Assembly: GCA_012295275.1 (NCBI GenBank)
Contig: CM022676.1
Location: forward strand, 14,831,312-14,895,311
From: Chrysomallon squamiferum
Lineage: Eukaryota > Mollusca > Gastropoda > Neomphalida > Peltospiridae
Direction: 5' to 3'
Length of the DNA: 64,000 nucleotides
Part shown: positions 22,122 to 34,825 of the stretch, one piece after another
Layout: each line of letters opens with the position of its first letter
Position numbering within the stretch: the first letter of the stretch is position 1
The notes under the pieces: generated by a model
Databases searched by the model: none
What the model saw: the letters and a program-made list of their open reading frames with translations, nothing else
What the model was told of the DNA's origin: nothing
Made by a program: the position numbers and the translations under genes

Positions 22122-22450
22122 GCTGCTGACAAGAACAATCAACACAAGATGTCACAGTCGGGCTCATATCCACGTGGATCCCATAGGTTTTTCGCTCTTC
22201 TTCAACGACCGATCCGATTTAACTGACATAAAAATGGTGCCGTCATCATTCCAAAACATGTTACAGATGTAATCTTGACTGAAGTACCTGAAACCTTACT
22301 CATAGCTTTTCAAAAATATAGTGGTATCTCTTAAATAATCCAGATAGAAAATAACCGGTAGATTGTGTAAGCGATTCGTCCGCCATTTTATAACTTTGTC
22401 ATATTAAGCAATGATAGAGTTGCCTCCCTTCTGGGGCGGAGTTATGTAGA
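22122..22450 (-). promoter_or_regulatory. Promoter/first exon, left copy
   Basis: A minus-strand first exon ends at the perfect donor 'gtaagtaag' from 22121. Upstream is a GC-box-like 'tccgcccc' (about 22432-22440). The exon contains chained small ORFs: ATG at 22386 gives MADESLTQSTGYFLSGLF and ends CTATGA at 22300; the overlapping ATG at 22303 starts MSKVSGTSVKITSV, ending at 22202; a 6-codon ORF ends ATATGA; and an overlapping ATG at 22167 gives MSPTVTSCVDCSCQQ, leaving the exon in phase 1. None is recognisably CAMSAP, so this is either a 5' UTR with uORFs or the start of an unknown protein. It is the left arm partner of 63751-64000. Confidence 0.55.
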
Positions 22451-23189
22451 TTGTGCAGAGGTCATCACAGCCTAATACGTCTCTCTGTACAATTTCTATT
22501 CATAAATTTAGTTTTATACTTAAGAAATATTAATATTTAAAAATGTTAACACGTTATTAACAGGTCGTAGTAATCGTAATCATTATAGATATATAAATCA
22601 TGATAACCAGTAATATTAAACAAGTACAGAAATATTAGTGAATATTCGTTTTTTATTTTTATTTACTTCTGTATTTGCTATTTCATCCTGGAAACTGAAA
22701 TCAGCTCAGACTGGACAAAGTTCTGTACCAAAACATCTTGGAAAGGAAAAACCTGCACACACTATTGTAAATTTGTCTCTATTATTATGTTTATTACATT
22801 GATATTATTCTTATTGTGTGTGTGTGTATGTTTTGGAATGATTGTTTAAGAATGTTGGTATGCGAGATAAAATATATGGAAAATGGTTGGATCCTGTTCA
22901 GGTAATATTTTAATTATAATTAATTTTTTATGATTTCAGAACAGTATTAGTTGGTAGAACTGACAGAAGCAGTCACAAGGGATCTGAATGTGGTGTATAA
23001 CCAAGACTGAGAAAATTTAAGATTAATCATTTTAATGTGTAACCAGTTGTCAGATAATGTTACTAAACAGATGCTATCACCTCACTACAAATAAATTAAT
23101 AATATTCATAATAAGTAATTAATAAAATAACTTTAAAAAGTTAAATTGAATATTAATTAAATATGTTGTAATACATTTAGCAAATGAAT

Positions 23190-23247
<58 letters not shown>

Positions 23248-23313
23248 TGCGAGTGTATTTGCATATGTAGCAAGCTGTACATTTCAGTATGTATATGTAA
23301 ATGTACTGTCTTT
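22137..23313 (-). repeat. Inverted repeat arm A (partner 62804-64000)
   Basis: The reverse complement of this arm matches 62804-64000 across its whole length, including the promoter/exon-1 block, the 'ggatccaaccattttccat' region, a (CA)n patch and a (GA)n tract. Over the 250 bases 22137-22386 versus 63751-64000 I count six substitutions and no indel. Farther out there are small indels, including a 22-bp tandem duplication present only in arm B. Arm A ends at the assembly gap and arm B runs off the window, so true lengths are unknown. Confidence 0.95.
23190..23245. repeat. (GA)n microsatellite within arm A
   Basis: Uninterrupted (GA)n. The corresponding (CT)n in arm B (62871-62917) differs in length and carries interruptions. 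Confidence 0.9.
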
Positions 23314-23513
23314 NNNNNNNNNNNNNNNNNNNNNNNNNNNNNNNNNNNNNNNNNNNNNNNNNNNNNNNNNNNNNNNNNNNNNNNNNNNNNNNNNNNNNNN
23401 NNNNNNNNNNNNNNNNNNNNNNNNNNNNNNNNNNNNNNNNNNNNNNNNNNNNNNNNNNNNNNNNNNNNNNNNNNNNNNNNNNNNNNNNNNNNNNNNNNNN
23501 NNNNNNNNNNNNN
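23314..23513. other. Assembly gap of 200 N
   Basis: Exactly 200 unknown bases, a conventional fixed gap size, directly abutting the end of inverted repeat arm A. Order and orientation across it rest on scaffolding. Confidence 1.
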
Positions 23514-23991
23514 TGTCCACTAAAAATGTAATTTTCAGCTTGTAAGAAATATATTTATTGAAAACAGGAAAATTTTAAAAAGTGTATGTATTTATTATAT
23601 TTGTTGTCAGTGAACTTGAATAATCAAGGAAGCTAAAAGATAAACAAAGGGATGACTTTGAAGTTTATTGTGAATTTATTTTATTAATTTGACATCACTG
23701 ACTTGTGACTAGCCCTTTGTTATCATATGGTTTATATTGTGCATCATATTAGTACAGCTTATGTAGTTGCATAGGATTCATTCTTTCAAATAGTTCATGC
23801 CATTCAAATTTAAGTATGTTAAGAAAAATAATGTTTCAGAATAATTATGTCGGTTTACTCCCATCTGATAGAATCCCATTACGTCGAAAGGCTAAATGTG
23901 GTTCAGTGGTCTTATTGACATGCATGTCTTTACCTCAGTCATTATAATGAACTGTTCCAGATTATTTGGAAAGCGATTATTATTATATAAA
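23514..23991. other. Gene-free interval after the gap
   Basis: AT-rich. Nothing recognised on either strand. Confidence 0.5.
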
Positions 23992-24641
23992 TACAGTAAT
24001 ATCTCACTTTAACAACCTTTTTTTTTTTAACAAATTATATAAATAGAAATTTAATAGTTAATTGCTTGAAATAAATGATATAATGCATGTTTTTAAGTCT
24101 GTTTTTGTTCGTGTTTTCGTTCATTCATGAGCTTCTCTCAGCTGTTGATCAGCTGACACGTCATACGTGCATGTGATATTCTGATTTTCTTTTCTCTTCT
24201 GCTTCGATTTAGACTTAAACTCGTTTGTAATTTACCTTCCAGTATGTCAAAACGAATAACAGTATACCTGCAAATGCTGATAATAAAAAGAAACAGAAGA
24301 CAATAACTTTAGAAACAAAATAGATTATCTTAAATGAAACCAAAACCCACAAAGATGAACCCACAATGAGCAGCATATCATTATTTCTTAATGTATTTGT
24401 ATAAATTGATTTGTAAATGATTTAGTGTTTTACTTAATATCTATAATCTATTAAATCAGTTATGTCTAAACTTCCATTTTATTTCTCCTTATTTCACCTT
24501 TTTTATGCCAAATTTCATCAGTGAGAAAGTAACCAGTTTTTAACCATAATTCTGTGTAAATTAGTCTCCCGCTTAACAATACCTCACTTAACTATTGGAA
24601 ATTTGGAACCAATTACATCTTTAATCTTGGCTATTATTGTA
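23992..24641 (+). mobile_element. Tigger/pogo-like element, internally deleted
   Basis: The left end 'tacagtaatatctcacttta' and the reverse complement of the right end 'tacaataatagccaagatta' pair as imperfect terminal inverted repeats next to TA dinucleotides. Inside, ATG at 24244 starts MSKRIT, and after a frame shift comes ADNKKKQKTITLETK, then a stop. This resembles the 'KKQRKxLTLEEKLDIIKR' start of Tigger transposases (Psq/CENP-B type DNA-binding domain). The rest of the transposase is deleted. The tail 'ctcccgcttaacaat' is typical of these elements' ends. Confidence 0.65.
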
Positions 24642-27063
24642 GTATGAATATCGCTTACCATATAAAGTATGCAAATATGACAAATATCGAAATAATCTAT
24701 GTATCAAATGTACTGAATGTAAATAATTAAAAAAGAAGGTATTCATCCAAAAGTATTCCCAATGATTTGGTCCTTCGTATAAACTTTTTCAGTCATAGCC
24801 AAAGTACTTGCAGGTCATAATATCTTTAGTATACACACTATTAATATACTATGTCACATATATGATATGTGCACAATGTGAATATGAATGTGTGCATAAC
24901 ATAAATATGCTGAATAAAATATGTCTTGAACATGTTTAAGCTGAATATGGTTTAATTGGAACAGTTAATGATAAAGTAACATTCATATATTCTATTTACT
25001 GAATATAAATTAATTACTCGAATGTAAAATATAATTTTTTTAAATTATATTGCTGAATAAAATGAGTTATTTATAATATTTTTGTCGTTTTCTTTTACAG
25101 AATTAACAAAAAAACATCGTGCCGCTTTTTTCTTTTCTTTTCTATTTTTCTTTTTCTTTTTTAATAGATAGATGAAATTGATGTAAAATTGTTTATTATT
25201 GGTCAGTTGTTTTGTAATGAAAAGGAAATGTTTATGAATTAGAAATGACCAGCTTAATTAATAATAATTATAATAATAATAATGTTGATGATGATTAAAA
25301 TTATGATGATGATAATGAGGAAGAGGAAGATGATGATGATAATAATGAACAAGAAAAAATCTACAACAAAAGTGAATGCTTATTCTGGTTTCGGTTGATG
25401 TTACATAACTGATTTTGGAACAATGCGCTCCGTCTCTGAATGTTAGAAAGAAACCAGGCCAAGTTCATTATATACAGAGGTAATCAGGTATTGCGGTAGA
25501 TGAGTTTTTTCTACGAAATGGGAATTCTACCAGATGGGAAGACACCCTTTTGTCATACTAAAGTCCTGAAAGCAATGTGTTTGTAACTGAGCATGTTTTC
25601 TTTTTTCTTTTGTGTTGACAGCATTATATATTTTTTAATTTTCTGTTTCAGTGAGCTAATTTTTGTAAAAAAATAATTCATTAGTCATTTTCACATAATT
25701 CAAAACCACCCACCCAAAACCGAAACATTTTATTTGATGTATAATAAAGAAAAATAGTTATAAAACAAAATGTTATTTGGAATAATTTGTGATTGTTTCA
25801 ATGTTAATATAGGAATTTGTTAGTTTATTAATCTTGAATCACTGTTTAGAGAAATCCCTTTTTTTATTTTATTTTTTTTTTTTTTTTATTTATTTATTTA
25901 TTTATCTTTTTTAGGAAAAAAATATTATTGCTTATATTTTTAGTTCTACTAATTTTTACATTTCAGCCAAGGGTGCTGAAAATGCTTTGTGAGTATTTTC
26001 CTTATTATTATTATTATTATTGTTATTAGTAGTAGTAGTAGTAGTAGTGGTAGTAGTAGTAAAAGGAGATGAGTAAAAAAGAAAAGGGAATTCCCCTGTT
26101 ACTTTGTACTACTGCATTCTCTAGATGACTATAATAGACAGTTTTAATGTTTGTATTTCAATAGTGATTATTTATATGCCACTCTAAATTCTTTTTTTCC
26201 TTGTGAGAAACATAGTTAAATTTGGTTATTTATTTATGCAGCTCACATTGGAACAGTCTTCATTCAGGTATACCAGATATGTTTTTAGTTTTGATTATCA
26301 TATTTATTAAATATGCTTGGGTCACTTACAAGGAAACATTTACATGCAGATAATGTGACATAAACAGATAGCCTGAATTCTGCCTAACTATTCATTTAAA
26401 ACCCCAACAAATTCCAGATCTGAAACAAAATATTGAACCTGAAAAATGAGAAATGATATTCACAAATCAAAACTGACATACTTTTAATTTGAAACATTAA
26501 TATTATGATAATTTAAAATGAAGTTCTATATGCTGTACTATATGTTGAGTTCTTACATGTAGTTTTTACAGAACAAAAATATTTTCTTCTAAAGTAACAA
26601 GTAAGATGTAAAAAAAAATAACACAAATATTCTATTAATTTTCCAATACATTTCCAAACCTTAGAAGTTAGTATAAAGAAATGGCCAAGCCTGCTTTTGT
26701 GCCCACCTCTTTAAGAGAATATTCAATAATTTTCATCACAACACATTTTATTATGATTTAACTGTCTGACAGATGTTTTATTTTTATAATGTTTAGTAAA
26801 GTATGTTATTTTCTTTATTTTATTGAAAGGCATGGTTTTAAAATTTTTGGTTTCTGTTTGTGAATTATTAATGGTGATTATAAAACATTTTTTATTAATT
26901 GTTTTATATTTTAATTTCGTTTGTTTCTCTGTTTATTTCATGTGGATACTAATCCAGTATCATGCATTCTTAATATTTTATGTAAGACAGATTAAGAGGG
27001 ATAAAACATATGTATGTATGTATGGATAGACAGAAAAAAAGAAACACACACACATACATAATC

Positions 27064-27100
<37 letters not shown>

Positions 27101-27381
27101 CATGTGTGGACAGAAATATTGGACATGTACTGGTACTAATACAAAATCCATAATTATTGTTAAAGTGATCCAGGATTATTTTCTAATGGATTTCACAAAA
27201 TTAAAATAAGTGCTGTGAATGAAGACTGATGTGTGTATGAAAGAATAATGGAAATGGAATCTATTTAAATAAATTTATGCAGTTGCATCTTTTACTTCCT
27301 GTGATATGCACATGCATGATTAGTATTAAATGGAATGGGATATATATTTACATGCTTTCATATTGTGAAGACATTAAATTC

Positions 27382-27422
<41 letters not shown>

Positions 27423-28200
27423 TACATATATGTACGTGTGTATGTTAAAGGTTAAATTTGAAGAACAATTGAAGTTTAAAAAATCTAGCATGTGTATGTG
27501 AAAAAAACACTCATAAAGTCATATTATTTTAATACATTTACTAAAAACTTTTAGCTATTTAGAATATATTGCAAGATATAATGATGATAAAAAATGGTAA
27601 CAATAATAAAAAAATACAAAACTTAAATAGATATATCATCTTCATAGTTTTATAAATCTACAGATAATTAATTTGAGTCCACTGTATAATAACTGATTAT
27701 TTTCTAAATTCTTTTTTTATTTATATTTGTTGTGATATATTGTCCAGTTTGGAAAAAGCTAAAATAAATTACAATTTAAACAACATATCCTTACTTACAT
27801 AGAAACTTTAGCATGTGTCTCTTAAATATTATACATACATTTATTTTTTTTAAATTTAGGTTTAGTCATTTTAATTAATATTAATGTTCTTTTAGTAAAA
27901 ATGTGCTATTGCATTTTTTCTATTTTGATCAGTCAAGTAGGTATTGATCAAGATATCAAAATAGAATTCAATAAATATCATTGTAAATTAAACCCAGTTT
28001 GCTAAATACATCATTTGTGCAAACAATCCACATGTGAAGATTATTTGGAATCTTTATTGAAATAATTTTCAGACATGGATTTAATGTGTAGTCTGTACAA
28101 ATGTTGCTATGGAATTTTAGTACTTTGTCAAAACTGTAGAACATTATTAAAACAGGAAAATCCTGGAAACTACTCATGGAGAGAGTGACAAACTTGTGTT
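24642..28200. other. Gene-free interval
   Basis: About 3.5 kb without a supported gene. Holds poly-T (about 25867-25900), (TTA)/(TAG)n at 26008-26065, (TG)n at 27066-27100, and a (TA)n-(CA)n run at 27380-27422. The 25380-25560 part is less repetitive but not recognised. Confidence 0.6.
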
Positions 28201-28291
28201 TGCTACCACCAAGAACATGGAATACCTATGCAATTCTGATGGCATTTTTGCTGTCAGCACCTTCAATACATCACCATGATTATTTGTATTT

Positions 28292-28669
28292 CTACAGATA
28301 CTCGTCATAAAAGTATTGCAACAAAGATGTTTTAGGGAGTCCAGATCCAGGTATGCTTAACCCACTGGGACAAAGTTCAGTGGAGGAAGATTCAGCATGT
28401 TTCAATTTTCCAGTACAAAGATGTGCAACTAGCGTCAAGGCTGTCCCATTCATACACCATGGACCAGGTTGGGGATATTCTTTGCATATAGTTCCCAGGC
28501 AGTACCCATGTAATTTACTGTTGGGTTTGAAATGAACTCTCCCAAACAAGTAATTTGAACATCGTTCAAAGTACTTGTACCCTGAACATTTTCTGTACCA
28601 TCCCTTCGTTTAACTTACACCAGTTGCTCCGATTCCCACCATCCCTCTCACAAATGCTGGGGAGATCAC
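28292..28669 (-). pseudogene. Cys-rich coding-like fragment, copy 1
   Basis: Read on the minus strand, 28669-28547 gives [18 protein letters not shown]. After a frame change it gives [18 protein letters not shown], then HGYCLGTICKEYPQPGPW and CMNGTALTLVAHLCTG, ending past SGLSIPGSGLP at about 28320. The first part is closely related to 37408-37603. Many Cys and aromatic residues suggest a secreted domain, but I do not recognise it. The frame change makes this copy a likely relic. The last residues before the stop are encoded by 'catcttt' and a 'ttgcaatacttttatgacga' stretch that looks like a Tc1-type terminal repeat. Confidence 0.4.
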
Positions 28670-28672
28670 TGT

Positions 28673-28691
28673 ATGTATATATATTTATATG

Positions 28692-28728
<37 letters not shown>

Positions 28729-28751
28729 CTGTACATGTGTGTGTTTGTATG

Positions 28752-28832
<81 letters not shown>

Positions 28833-28860
28833 CCGTACATGTGTGTGTTTGTATGTATAT
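28673..28860. repeat. Two (TA)n tracts flanked by a duplicated GT-rich segment
   Basis: (TA)n at about 28697-28727 and 28758-28831. Each is followed by 'gtacatgtgtgtgtttgtat'. The pattern is a local tandem duplication of a (TA)n-GT unit. Confidence 0.9.
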
Positions 28861-29066
28861 ACTGTGCTGAATAAATTTAACAGCTGCTATATGAAATGTA
28901 GACTACACGATTGGATGTTGAATTTATTTGTACACATTATTTCATTAATCCAGCATTTCTGAATATAGCCAGCAGTAACCTGTTGTCACGGTGTGAACAT
29001 CGTTACTTTAATGTCAACTGAGGAAATGGAGGGGTACATTTACCAAAATGGTGAGATACTCAATAA

Positions 29067-29074
<8 letters not shown>

Positions 29075-29107
<33 letters not shown>

Positions 29108-30035
29108 ACTAGTGGCATTGATGAAAGCACTACATCGTTGTCTTATGCTTCTAACGAGAGCATTAATCTCAGGAACAGTAATTGTGTCCAGAGCAATGGA
29201 CATTAAGAACTTGAGAATGGTTTATGCATACCCTATAGCCCAGTAGGTCCCATGCATGCTCAGTTGGGAACAAGTCAGCAGATTTTGGTGGCCTGTTCAA
29301 CACTTGGATGTGGATCCTCTCAGGACGATTAGTGGCTAGCCTAGCAGTATGTCTAGAGTTGTCATGTTCAAACAGAAAGCCAGGATGCTGCTGCAGGAAT
29401 GGAATGGCTACTGGTGTATTGATCACGTCACAGTAACATTGAGCAGTCATGTTCTCGTGAATGAAAACAAGATCTGTTTTACCTCTACTATGAATGCCGG
29501 CCTACACAATAACTTTACTGCCGCCATATCGGTCGTGCTGAATGACGTCTGCATCTCCCATTCACCTCCATACATGATGCAGACCATCTGCAAACTGAAC
29601 ACAAAACCTGGATTCCTCTGTGAATAATGTCTGATTAAGTGTTGTTTTATTCTGGCCCATCTCAAACGTTCCTGAATGTGACGCACAGTCAGGGGATCAG
29701 CTACAATAGGGCGACGTGCTTGTAATCCAGCAGCGTGGAGATGGCTACAGACAGTTTCAGCATGAATTCTAGTGCCTGTGGTTTGCTGCAAAGTATGAGC
29801 CAAACGTGGAGCATTTTTGAACCTTTGACATAGATATGACATGACTCAATACCTGTCTTTCCTTGGAGTAGTTAATCGTGGTCTACCAGAACGAGGTTGA
29901 TTTAGCATTTGCCCAGTTTAGTGTATGTGTTGTCGGAGTTGCGATGTGGTACTGTCATGAACACGAAAGTACTGAGAGACATCGTGTCCACTTTGACCGG
30001 CATTAAGCCGTCCTATTGCTTCATGATTTGCCGTT
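29075..30035 (-). mobile_element. Decayed Tc1-type transposase
   Basis: Reading minus from about 30025 with several frame changes: an HTH start (HEAIGRLNAGQSGHDVSQYF), a GRPR-like linker (NQPRSGRPRLTTPRKDR), a second HTH (ETVCSHLHAAGLQARRP) and RHIQERLRWA. The first catalytic segment reads LFTEESRFCVQFADG, where Tc1 has 'LFTDESRF' (Asp replaced by Glu). The second reads FLFEHDNSRHTARLATN, keeping the Asp, and the third PTEHAWDLLGYRV, keeping the Glu of the D34E pattern. The C-terminus (EINALVRSIRQRC) is shifted and runs into an expanded (AC)n at 29071-29106. It encodes no functional protein. The element's ends are not defined. Confidence 0.85.
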
Positions 30036-30296
30036 AAGCCTGGACATTATAACAGGATACATTTTTCCTTTTGTTTTCGGATAATGTTGGTTGAGTGCAT
30101 CCAAATGTGATTTCAGTGCATCTGTATTGCACACAGTTCTGTGACAGCATGTGGAGTAGGCATAGCGGTGTGCGATATGACAAATGGTGTTCTTTTCATT
30201 AACGAAACCGACAGGGCATTCACAACTAACATATTACCAACTTTTATATCTGTATTTTAATTTATTTGGAAGCAACAACATTTACAAAAACTTGCT

Positions 30297-30416
<120 letters not shown>

Positions 30417-30419
30417 GTG

Positions 30420-31590
30420 CTTTTAAAATAACAAACCCAATATGTAGAAAGGAAAAAAATGTAAATACTTTAAGAATGTTTTATATACAAATCATTAAAA
30501 AAGAAAACAATAAAAGCGTTATTGTCAGGGTTGAAATTCGAAACATTCAGTATAAGCATAATTAAGACGTTTACATGGAGCATGGATATTAAAGCATTTC
30601 ACACATAGTTTCTATAATGTTAAGAAATGTACTCGCGCCCAGAATTAATCTCGAACAATAATGGATTTTTTGGTTTGTCACAGATAGTTTTACAAAAAAC
30701 TAAATTGTATAACAACAACAAAAAAACAAAATACAAAATTAAATTTTTTATCTTTATTTGACCATAAACTCTGGTTGATAACCGTCTCCAATTTTTTAGC
30801 AGAAACAATAATAATAAATATATAGATACAAAACTAAATAAATAATAACCTTTGAAATTCATATATTGCATCATTTATTATTTTAAAGATTAGTCTCATA
30901 ATACAGATGAGTTTATTTTAGCCGTTTTAACGCGAATAGCGAAAACCTGGCATCTTAGTAAGGCACGCCATGCTGTACGAGTGCGTGAAAGAACATAACA
31001 TACAAGTTAGGCACACGTCAAAATTCAGAGTGTTTTTAATGACATCTTCAAACGAAAATTTAACTTTGAACAGACTAAATTCAAACAGAGAAAAATTTCA
31101 ATTAAAATAAATAAAGTAGAAATAAAACCACAATTAAAATTTAAAACTGTTTAAATATGGAACAAAAAAAATTACGTTAAAGCACTTGAAACTTAAAAAT
31201 GAATTTCAATAATTTTATAAATATTTAAACACTTTAATAACTGTATGAATACTAACAACCAACGCCAACACTTTTCTTATAAAAATGTCTTCTTTTCTGA
31301 AATGCTTTGAAATGTACTGAAAATATACCAGCATTCTAACTGATCACTTACTTCTGTAACAAGTATTTGGCACATGTATACTAATACACTGTTTACTTAC
31401 AAATGATAAAAAGAAACACAGTTTTAAATTCTATCCAATTATTCTAAAAGTAACTGTCAAAATGTTATAAGACAAGTCTTTCACACTTATCAATTAAATT
31501 CTAGAAATATACATATATAATATATTTCATTTAGAAAAACTTAAAAACAAAACAATTATATTAATATATATATATAAATATACAAAGTAA
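30420..31590. other. Gene-free interval
   Basis: AT-rich. Nothing recognised on either strand. Confidence 0.6.
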
Positions 31591-31594
31591 GTTA

Positions 31595-31599
31595 TAATG

Positions 31600-31683
<84 letters not shown>
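31595..31683. repeat. (AAT)n microsatellite
   Basis: Uninterrupted trinucleotide tract. It gives poly-Ile frames on both strands. Confidence 0.95.
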
Positions 31684-31689
31684 TTGAGG

Positions 31690-32246
31690 ATAAAACCCAA
31701 AGAAAGAAACAAGAATATAATTGAGGTTGTTGTCAATATTTTATACATCTCATATCTCCGTGTTTATCTATCTCTGAGGAGTATGTAGATCTACAGCAAA
31801 CCAGTGATGACTAAAGTGTTGATAAACCTGAAGAAAGATAAAATAAAGATAAAATGATAAACAAATAATTATTAGACACACGGAAATAGATAAGCACAGT
31901 CACAGACATAAAAAAAGACAACATATGTAGAGGGACATCATTACATACACTGATAGAGGCACATCTTTACATGTACATATAGATAATACATATATACATA
32001 CATACACAAGTAACTGAAGACGGTCCGACAGAAAAGTAGATATACAGAATCACAGAAACAAACAGACTGAGCGATACTAGACATAGGTACAGATGATACA
32101 TGCAGATATACTGAGAGGAAAGCTGATAAAATTAATAATACAATAAAATAACTAATAAAAAGAAAATAGTTCCAAGATTACTAACATGATTATTACATAA
32201 ATCATTGGAGAAAATATGGAATCACTTCCGTTTATTTTATCTAAAC

Positions 32247-32278
<32 letters not shown>

Positions 32279-32935
32279 CCTTTAATTACTACCAAATATC
32301 TAGCAGCACACATATACTCATATCTTTCAATCACGTCTATCTCCAGAAGTGAAAGTCTTGTCCGTCAAGCACTTATATTCGTTCTTAATGACCTTCAAAT
32401 ATTCAAATGCTGACAACAGTAAAAACCTGTTTCTCAAAGATTTTTTTCGGTCCTAGACTATTGATTTAATTGAAATTAGCCTCCGAAAACTCAAAGCAGA
32501 GAATAGTAAGTTGTTCTTTAAGCGGAATAAAATTAACTTGCTATAGGTCATCTGTCTATGTAAGGCGAAGGGCTTCTTTACATAATATATAATTGCATAC
32601 AGTCCTCAAAGAACTGCCATAGTGAACTATTAACTCTTACTCATGGTGTTTCTTTGTATTTACAAAGAAGTGTATTGTGGGAAACATGGTATTTGCAATT
32701 TAAATGTGATTTAAGAGAACTGTGTGAATTATGCTTGTAAATATGAATACATACATACATTCATATATAGATAGACAGCTAGATATATAGATATATGCTT
32801 ATATATACAGACGTGTACATGTATATTCATTAGAAGAAACTGCTGTAAATATTTGAATTCCCTGAAAGTTAACCTATTTTATTAATACTTTTCAGTTTTG
32901 AATTATCAAGGTGTATCTGTGTCTGTACATACATA
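31690..32935. other. Gene-free interval
   Basis: (TAAA)n at 32247-32276, scattered (ACAT)/(GATA) words, no supported gene. Confidence 0.6.
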
Positions 32936-32938
32936 CAC

Positions 32939-33560
32939 ACAGTCGAAACTCGTCTAACAGCACCTGTTCAAAATCCCACCACAAATTCCCCCAAAAGCAT
33001 TTCCTTCTTTAAATGAGCTGTTCTGTGCAGTCACTGGTTTATAACCGCCAGCAGCCAATGTTTTTCACTGAAAATAATCAACTGAACCTACTATAATGGT
33101 CACAGTTTTTACATATTTTAATAGCTTTCCAATGGGGCTAAAAGCAACCACAGCCTAATGCTTGCAAAATATTTAACAGGGTTTTCACTGTTGAGTTAAA
33201 GCAAAAGTGTTATGTGTAGTGTTTAAAACATCCTGTTTTACATACAGGTTATGAATTCACAGAAAAACTCATGATCAAAGAAACAACAATACTCCGTTTA
33301 TGAGCAAATCTTTATCTTTTTCTCCATGCAATTCATAAAGTTTTTGTCTGCTTGTAAGCCAAATTAAGAGAGGTTAAAAAACACTGATTCTGCACTGACT
33401 GGCTGAACTCTAACTGTCTACCACTAATCAGTTAAAGTGAATGCATATAACATTGGCTGGGACTTTTATTGAGACTAGGATGTCAGCAATGACCACTATG
33501 TTGCTATCATCCATGTCAGTGGTATCCATCATTTTGCCCGAGTCAACACCTTCGTTATGG
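32939..33560 (-). mobile_element. Possible second Tigger-like relic
   Basis: The end 'cagtcgaaactcgtctaaca' resembles pogo/Tigger terminal repeats, and minus-strand fragments such as TDMDDSNIVVIADILVS recall the acidic region after the Tigger catalytic domain. The other end was not found and the protein evidence is weak. Confidence 0.3.
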
Positions 33561-33816
33561 CTGTCTTAAGTCTGTGTTTACTCAGATTCCATAAACTTGC
33601 ATAATTTACGTTAATTTAATAATGAAATGTGTTGATTAGATGAGATCATATTATATTGTGAAAAGAATCATTTTCAAGCATTCTTGACCAGTTTTTAATT
33701 AGTGGTTTTGGATATAAAGATTTCAGATGGTTTTATTAAGAACAGTGGAAGGGGAACTGAGGTTACATGAATGATTAGCACAAGGTTAGGGCTAACAATG
33801 TGATTATGTTACTTAC

Positions 33817-33849
33817 TGCTTGATGGTGTTGTTTCTGTTGTTGTCGATT
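33817..33849 (-). other. Candidate 33-nt Thr/Ser stalk microexon
   Basis: Bounded by 'attag' and a perfect donor 'gtaagt', with phase 1 at both ends, encoding STTTETTPSS. This is typical of the stalk of Ig-type membrane receptors. It lies downstream of the tail exon of the Ig gene at 34826-40250, so it would belong to a neighbouring paralogue or an alternative end. Short length makes chance likely. Confidence 0.25.
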
Positions 33850-34474
33850 CTAATATAAACATATTAATATGAATAAAATAAATAATGTGTATGAATTAAG
33901 CTTTAGTATGGTAAGAACAAGTGAAGTGGAGAAAATACATTTTAAGAAAGAAAAAGAAAAATATTCAATAAATAATAATGTTAATAATAATATTATTATT
34001 ACTATAATATTAAAGAACAAGGTAATGCAAAAAGTGTAATTTCATTACTAAAACTAGACAAGTAAGAGTAATATCTAATTTACAAACTATAATTTCAGAT
34101 AATAAATCAGAAATATAATCAGATCAAATGTAAATATTCTGTTCCGTCTCATTAAAACATCCATACAGGACATTCCACAACAAAACACACTGACAGCACA
34201 GGTCAACAATTGGTAATTTCTGGGTTCAAACCATACATACTCAACATATGTATTGGTGAAACTTTACATATACAAAAACCAGGTATATAATAGTAATAGT
34301 AATGTTCTATTGAAGAAAAGAAAGAATGAAAGAAAAATACATTTTTTACAATTTTAGTTAATATATTTTAATCTGTCATGGAAGTTCTTACTGCAGACAT
34401 TATATTCAAAACTGTTGAAAAGTGTTTATAAAAGGTTTTACAGTATAATAAAACAGCAGATTTGCATTTATCTC

Positions 34475-34479
<5 letters not shown>

Positions 34480-34548
<69 letters not shown>
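34480..34548. repeat. (TG)n microsatellite
   Basis: Uninterrupted dinucleotide tract. Confidence 0.95.
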
Positions 34549-34553
<5 letters not shown>

Positions 34554-34825
34554 CAGGCATCAAGCTGTACCTTTATCTATGTTAATAAGCATATTACTCA
34601 GTGTGGAACTAAAACAGTCAACATAGTATAAACTTCTTTTTAAAAGCTTTTTTTTATATCAGAATTAGAAGATAGAAATAAAGCTATTCCCTGATTAGTT
34701 AAGCAGAATCCACAAACAATCACTGGAATCTAGAAATTATCTAAATAATGAAGAATGTAGCTAAGTGTACTGAGCTGAAGCAAATAAAAAGTTTGGAATA
34801 AAAAGCAAATTAAATTTGAAACTGC

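Noticed and set aside
23245-23531. Frames spanning the N run
   Set aside because: Artefacts of translating unknown bases.
28673-28962. Tyr-Ile repeat frames
   Set aside because: Read through (TA)n microsatellites.
31527-31788. Poly-Ile frames on both strands
   Set aside because: (AAT)n tract.
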